A DNA stretch of 9,965 bases from Candidatus Melainabacteria bacterium (GTDB lineage: Bacteria; Cyanobacteriota; Vampirovibrionia; Vampirovibrionales; JAJTHC01), in assembly GCA_026389055.1 (NCBI GenBank), contig JAPLIO010000055.1, positions 1 through 9,965 of the forward strand, written 5' to 3'. The notes beneath the pieces were generated by a model. It made no database searches. It saw only the letters and a list, made by a program, of their open reading frames with translations, and was not told where the DNA came from. Both the position numbers and the translations under genes were made by a program. The number at the start of each line of letters is the position of its first letter. The first letter of the stretch is position 1. Of the stretch, positions 7,642-9,965 are shown piece after piece.

Positions 7642-7887
7642 TTGCCGAATCCAGCTTCAGGGTTCTTGAAAAACCCAAATCCAGCTTTAAGGTTACTAAA
7701 AAAACTAAGCTATGTTGGTGGTAGCGATGCCATTGAAGAATTATGGCAAGTTGTTAAGAAGAAAAAACCTGAACTCGCTTTTAAAGACTTCATAACGACC
7801 CTGCTAAAGCTAGGTCCATACGATGACACACGCATACAAAGTATCGCTAAAAAAGAATTTGGTGTGGATTTTAATCGTTCTGATTAA
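7642..7887 (+). CDS. Small hypothetical protein or remnant of a larger gene
   Basis: An 81-residue frame starting at TTG, with no ATG and no ribosome binding site; the frame is open back to 7612. I do not recognise it. The first 20 residues are two copies of a ten-residue unit (NPASGFLKNP, NPALRLLKKL) encoded by a 30-bp tandem repeat. The rest is compact and probably helical (DAIEELWQVVKKKKPELAFKDFI to IAKKEFGVDF), lysine-rich, and its codon choice looks coding. It lies between the E1 genes on the opposite strand, and its TAA (7885-7887) overlaps the E1-alpha stop (7884-7886). This could be a genuine small protein, the C-terminal remnant of a larger gene inserted between E1-alpha and E1-beta, or a chance frame. 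The absence of a good start favours a remnant or non-expression. Confidence 0.35.
   Translation: MPNPASGFLKNPNPALRLLKKLSYVGGSDAIEELWQVVKKKKPELAFKDFITTLLKLGPYDDTRIQSIAKKEFGVDFNRSD
7648..7707 (+). repeat. Two-copy 30-bp tandem repeat inside the small frame
   Basis: Copies at 7648-7677 and 7678-7707 match at 23 of 30 positions. Both begin AATCCAGCTT and end in an A run. The period is a multiple of three, so the frame is kept and a ten-residue unit is duplicated. The divergence shows the duplication is not recent. Confidence 0.75.
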
Positions 7888-9026
7888 AGCGGAAAAGCCC
7901 CAGCGTGAGCTAAAACCAAGCCTGTTTCATGCTGAAGTAGCTCCGCCTTCTGTTCTTCCAATTGCGGCGTCAATTCACTGTACACATCATCAAACACCGT
8001 CTCCCACGCTGGCGGAGCAACCTTGTAAGCCTCATCCGTCGCTTCATAAACTTCTTTTTCGACTGCTTCCCAAATCGCCTGCAACGCCTCATCCGTCATC
8101 GCATGATGATACTTTAAATAAGCCTCCAACCGCTGAATCGGGTCGAACGATTTCCACGCCTCCACGCCTTCAGTTGCCCGATACCTTGAAGGGTCATCGG
8201 AAGAAGAATGCGGATGCACCCGATAAGTCAACAATTCCAACAACGCTGGGCCTTCGCCTTTTCTGGCACGGTCTGCCATGGCTAACACGGCTTGATAAAC
8301 CGCCAAAACGTCGTTCCCATCAACCCGAACGCCCGGCATACCGTAAGCAGACCCCTTAATAGCGATTGTTTCAGATGCCGTTTGCTTTTCAACGGGCAAC
8401 GAAATCGCCCATTGGTTGTTGACGCACACAAATAAAGCGGGAGCTTTCCGAACGCCTGCTAGGTTCAAAGCGGAATGAAAATCGTTGGCGGAAGTCGACC
8501 CATCCCCGAAGAAGGTAACGGCTAATTGTTCAGGATTCCCCGAAATTTGAGCCGCCATCGCTGCCCCTGTGGCGTGCACAATTTGTGTGCCAATCACGCT
8601 GGAATAGCTGGCGAAGTACTTATCGGCGAAGCTCCAGTGGCAGGGCATTTGTTTGCCTTCGCAGCGGTCGTCGGCACTGCCGTATAGCTGGGCGGCTAGG
8701 TCTAGCAGGCTGACCCCTCGCCACATGGCTAACCCGTGCTGACGGTAGGCTGGGAAGAGCCAATCGTTGTCTCGCAGGGCGGCGGCTACGCCTAGTTGCG
8801 TGGCTTCTTCGCCGTGGCTGGTTACGCAAAACCCGATTCTACCCGAGCGTTGCAATTTGAGCGATCGATCGTCCCATAGCCGCACCATTACCATGAAGCG
8901 GTGCATTTTCATGATGGTTTCAAGGGGGGGTATTGCCCCTTGGGGGTCGAAAACTTGTAGGGGGTGTTTGGTTAGGCTGGCGGGCGATTCTGGGGGTGTG
9001 GCGTTGGTGTTGGGCGTGGTTGTCAT
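7884..9026 (-). CDS. bkdAA: 2-oxo acid dehydrogenase E1 alpha subunit (branched-chain type)
   Basis: Alpha subunit of the thiamine-diphosphate E1 enzyme. The ATG at 9026 gives 380 aa and lies 10 nt after AAGGA (9037-9041); the longer frame from a GTG at 9044 has no such site. The cofactor and metal motif is complete: GDGSTSANDFHSALN from 174 to NN at 203-204, followed by QWAIS. The phosphorylation-loop region reads YRVHPHSSSDDPSRYR (about 268-283). HSSSDD is the branched-chain pattern, where pyruvate dehydrogenases usually have HSMSDP, so I favour branched-chain 2-oxo acids over pyruvate. The N-terminal 20 residues are Thr/Pro/Asn-rich and probably disordered, as in E1-beta. Unusually, E1-alpha is 419 nt from E1-beta. 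Its stop overlaps that of the convergent small frame, and its 5' end faces the toxin-antitoxin pair across 151 nt. The needed E3 must be encoded elsewhere. Confidence 0.91.
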   Translation of the reverse strand: MTTTPNTNATPPESPASLTKHPLQVFDPQGAIPPLETIMKMHRFMVMVRLWDDRSLKLQRSGRIGFCVTSHGEEATQLGVAAALRDNDWLFPAYRQHGLAMWRGVSLLDLAAQLYGSADDRCEGKQMPCHWSFADKYFASYSSVIGTQIVHATGAAMAAQISGNPEQLAVTFFGDGSTSANDFHSALNLAGVRKAPALFVCVNNQWAISLPVEKQTASETIAIKGSAYGMPGVRVDGNDVLAVYQAVLAMADRARKGEGPALLELLTYRVHPHSSSDDPSRYRATEGVEAWKSFDPIQRLEAYLKYHHAMTDEALQAIWEAVEKEVYEATDEAYKVAPPAWETVFDDVYSELTPQLEEQKAELLQHETGLVLAHAGAFPL

Positions 9027-9036
9027 GGCTTGGGCA

Positions 9037-9041
9037 TCCTT
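9037..9041 (-). promoter_or_regulatory. Ribosome binding site deciding the E1-alpha start
   Basis: AAGGA on the minus strand lies 10 nt before the ATG at 9026. It lies inside the longer frame that begins with GTG at 9044, which has no site of its own. This is the same arrangement as at devB. Confidence 0.6.
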
Positions 9042-9078
9042 CACTGGGGCAGTTACTGGCTAACTAATTTGTGTTTTT

Positions 9079-9108
9079 ATTATGCCTCAAACATAGATTT
9101 CTACATAG
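9079..9108 (-). promoter_or_regulatory. Weak candidate promoter of E1-alpha with a direct repeat
   Basis: On the minus strand CATAAT (9084-9079) could be a -10, but the hexamer 17 nt upstream, TATGTA (9107-9102), is a poor -35. A direct repeat, CTATGT with a 12-bp period (plus-strand ACATAG at 9091-9096 and 9103-9108), overlaps the -35 position and could be an activator site. Predicted leader is about 46 nt. Some promoter must lie between 9027 and 9177 because the neighbouring gene is divergent, but the exact one is uncertain. Confidence 0.3.
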
Positions 9109-9124
9109 CGTGTTCGGATTTTTT

Positions 9125-9150
9125 GTTTGTCATCAAAACTGTTGACAAAC
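9125..9150 (+). promoter_or_regulatory. Palindromic operator candidate overlapping the toxin -35
   Basis: GTTTGTCA (9125-9132) and TGACAAAC (9143-9150) are a perfect 8-bp inverted repeat with a 10-nt centre, half-sites 18 bp apart. The right arm contains most of the toxin promoter's -35 TTGACA (9142-9147). Placement and symmetry are what is expected for autorepression by the XRE-type antitoxin dimer, as in other higBA modules; that link is inferred. Confidence 0.6.
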
Positions 9151-9171
9151 CACTCAATTCCATGCTATTAT
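9142..9171 (+). promoter_or_regulatory. Near-consensus sigma-70 promoter of the toxin-antitoxin pair
   Basis: TTGACA (9142-9147, six of six) and TATTAT (9166-9171, five of six) are separated by 18 nt, with TGC making an extended -10. This is the best promoter in the window. The expected +1 is about 9178, the A of the toxin ATG, so the transcript would have no leader or only one or two bases. Confidence 0.75.
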
Positions 9172-9177
9172 TAGTGT

Positions 9178-9453
9178 ATGGATATTCAACTAACGAAACT
9201 TGCTGAAAAACAGTTACTAAAAGCCCCTCAACCCATTCAGCAGAAATTGAAAGACTGGATAAAGCTGTTGGAAGCAGAGGGTTTGGCTTTTGTTAGAACG
9301 GTTAAAAGTTATCATGATGAACCGTTGCAAGGTCAACGAATGGGTCAACGCTCTGTTCGTTTGAATCGCCAGTGGCGTGCTATTTATGAAGAACTTACAG
9401 GCACTCTATTATCGATACAGGAGATTACCCCGCATGATTATCGCACACGGTAA
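9178..9453 (+). CDS. higB: HigB/RelE-ParE-family toxin
   Basis: A 91-residue RelE/ParE-superfamily toxin; HigB members are ribosome-dependent mRNA endonucleases. The N-terminal two helices (about 5-33: LTKLAEKQLLKAPQPIQQKLKDWIKLL) and the following beta sheet fit the fold. The diagnostic stretch is YHDEPLQGQRMGQRSVRLNRQWRAIYEE (about 45-72), and the protein ends in EITPHDYRTR (about 82-91). R61, R67, H86, Y88 and R89 are in the region where family members place catalytic and RNA-contacting residues. Length is normal and there is no sign of decay. The start ATG has no ribosome binding site because the promoter abuts it. The antitoxin starts inside its last 20 nt. Toxin-first order supports HigBA over RelBE. 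RNase activity is inferred from family membership. Confidence 0.85.
   Translation: MDIQLTKLAEKQLLKAPQPIQQKLKDWIKLLEAEGLAFVRTVKSYHDEPLQGQRMGQRSVRLNRQWRAIYEELTGTLLSIQEITPHDYRTR
9419..9423 (+). promoter_or_regulatory. Ribosome binding site of the antitoxin inside the toxin gene
   Basis: AGGAG lies 10 nt before the ATG at 9434. It chooses this start over the long frame from 9377 and over the later ATG at 9479, which has no site. Its location within the toxin's reading frame implies translational coupling. Confidence 0.6.
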
Positions 9454-9814
9454 TGATAATAATAATAATAATGAACAAATGTTAATTTCGGCTAGCGAAG
9501 TTTTTAAAGAATTGGGCTTGCCAGAAAGCACGCTAGGTAGCGTAATAAAAAACTGGCGGAAATGTGAATTTTTGACGTTGGAGACGGTTGCTAAGAAGGT
9601 GGGTATTAGCAAGCAGTTGTTGTCTTCTTACGAGCGGGATGAGCGGGTGCCTAGTATTGAGCGGATGATGGCACTTTCTGTGGCTTTGGATGTAGACCCA
9701 GTTATTTTTCTGCATTTTCGTATTCAGGATGAGATTCGGGCTTGTGGTTATCGTTTGAAGGGTATTGAAATTGAACCGTTAGACCCTCCTTCTATTGAAA
9801 ACAAGGCTTCTTAG
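9434..9814 (+). CDS. higA: HigA-like XRE-family antitoxin
   Basis: A 126-residue antitoxin that should bind the toxin and repress the shared promoter. A helix-turn-helix of the XRE/Cro type spans about 43-95 (FLTLETVAKKVGISKQLLSSYE, then RVPSIERMMALSVALDVDPVIFL). The ATG at 9434 follows AGGAG and overlaps higB by 20 nt. Residues 7-13 are an Asp plus five Asn from a GAT(AAT)5 run at 9455-9472, which makes the N-terminus low-complexity. An alternative start at 9479 would drop it and give 111 aa, close to the usual antitoxin length, but has no ribosome binding site. The C-terminal part (about 96-126) is acidic and proline-containing and could contact the toxin. It is longer at the N-terminus than a minimal HTH antitoxin. 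Assignment as the partner is by position, overlap and HTH. Confidence 0.8.
   Translation: MIIAHGNDNNNNNEQMLISASEVFKELGLPESTLGSVIKNWRKCEFLTLETVAKKVGISKQLLSSYERDERVPSIERMMALSVALDVDPVIFLHFRIQDEIRACGYRLKGIEIEPLDPPSIENKAS
9455..9472 (+). repeat. Trinucleotide AAT run in the antitoxin N-terminus
   Basis: GAT followed by five AAT codons, encoding one Asp and five Asn. Copy-number change would alter the Asn count but not the frame. It sits between the ribosome binding site and the helix-turn-helix. Confidence 0.8.
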
Positions 9815-9965
9815 TTTACCCCTGCCCCCTGTTGTCATACTGAGCATAACGAAGTATCTCCTTAGCCTTTTTGGGGTTGAGGTTGGGTTTTTTTGGGCGT
9901 TTCGGTGTGTTTGCGGGGCTTTGCCCCTTCTCACCCCGCCGTTGCCCCTTGCTTCGCACTCAACC
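9815..9965. other. Gene-free intergenic DNA with G/C tracts and hairpins
   Basis: No frame is supported after the antitoxin stop. GGGGC-TTT-GCCCC (9915-9927) forms a hairpin; the stem's left arm, read as GCGGGG (9913-9918), can instead pair with CCCCGC (9934-9939), giving two alternative folds. TTCTC follows the first hairpin, so a weak plus-strand terminator for the toxin-antitoxin transcript is possible but far (about 100 nt) downstream. T runs and G runs alternate at 9868-9900. The GGGGCTT(T)GCCCC core matches the hairpin at 25-36. Confidence 0.45.
9833..9861 (+). repeat. Dispersed intergenic repeat motif (TGTCAT...CTGAGC...GAAG...ATCTC type)
   Basis: The segment TGTCATACTGAGCATAACGA plus AGTATCTCC resembles a short intergenic repeat found in many unrelated bacterial genomes, usually close to TGTCATTCTGAGCG...GAAGAATCTC. 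ATACT (9838-9842) and AGTAT (9853-9857) form a five-base stem with an 11-nt loop. Only one copy is in the window, so repeat status rests on recognition and not on counting copies. Confidence 0.5.

Noticed and set aside
7648..7707. Short tandem repeat as a CRISPR array
   Set aside because: Only two adjoining diverged copies with no spacers, and no cas genes are present.
7823..8359. A 178-residue plus-strand frame antisense to E1-alpha
   Set aside because: It runs opposite a well-supported E1-alpha gene, has low-complexity Pro/His/Lys-rich sequence, and has no ribosome binding site; it is a shadow frame.
9027..9044. GTG start for E1-alpha at 9044
   Set aside because: It would place the only good ribosome binding site (9037-9041) inside the coding sequence; the ATG at 9026 lies 10 nt from that site.
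9377..9433. Longer antitoxin starting at 9377
   Set aside because: It would overlap the toxin gene by 77 nt; the ATG at 9434 has AGGAG 10 nt upstream, and the extra residues do not resemble an antitoxin.
9453..9485. A tiny peptide (ATG, five ATA codons, then ATG AAC AAA TGT) just after the toxin
   Set aside because: It is a by-product of the AAT run in another frame, lies within the antitoxin gene and has no ribosome binding site at the right spacing.

Overview
The window comes from a Gram-negative bacterium: it encodes an outer-membrane TolC-type channel with a signal peptide. The export genes resemble the DevBCA family best known from cyanobacteria, and the moderate GC, SD-led operons and bacterial-type branched-chain 2-oxo acid dehydrogenase would fit a non-photosynthetic relative (Vampirovibrionia/Melainabacteria-like). 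That placement is an inference with low confidence; no marker gene is present. All metabolic and transport genes lie on the minus strand. A toxin-antitoxin pair at the right end, and one doubtful small frame, lie on the plus strand.

Region 1 (about 105-4860, minus strand) is a compact four-gene export operon: DevC-type permease, DevA-type ATPase, DevB-type periplasmic adaptor, TolC/NodT-type outer-membrane factor. Gaps are 7, 36 and 3 nt, so one transcript could build a whole tripartite pump spanning both membranes. A candidate extended -10 promoter precedes devC, and a hairpin with a weak T-rich tail follows tolC.

Region 2 (4966-9044, minus strand) holds E1-alpha, E1-beta and E2 of a branched-chain-type 2-oxo acid dehydrogenase complex. 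E1-beta and E2 are 15 nt apart. E1-alpha is separated from E1-beta by 419 nt containing a convergent small frame on the plus strand, which carries a 30-bp tandem repeat and shares overlapping stop codons with E1-alpha, and a plausible separate promoter for E1-beta. E3 (lipoamide dehydrogenase) is not in the window.

Region 3 (9125-9814, plus strand) is a HigB/RelE-like toxin followed by an overlapping XRE-type antitoxin, transcribed divergently from E1-alpha. The toxin promoter is near consensus, its -35 lies within a perfect 8-bp dyad (likely autoregulatory operator), and its predicted +1 falls on the toxin ATG, suggesting a leaderless message.

Both ends of the window (1-152 and 9815-9965) are gene-free, G/C-tract-rich intergenic DNA with hairpins; the right one also contains a dispersed-repeat-like motif. 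I found no tRNA, rRNA, CRISPR array, insertion sequence or riboswitch. Most of the window is recognisable biology; the least explained parts are the split E1 locus with its small frame and the compact higBA control region.
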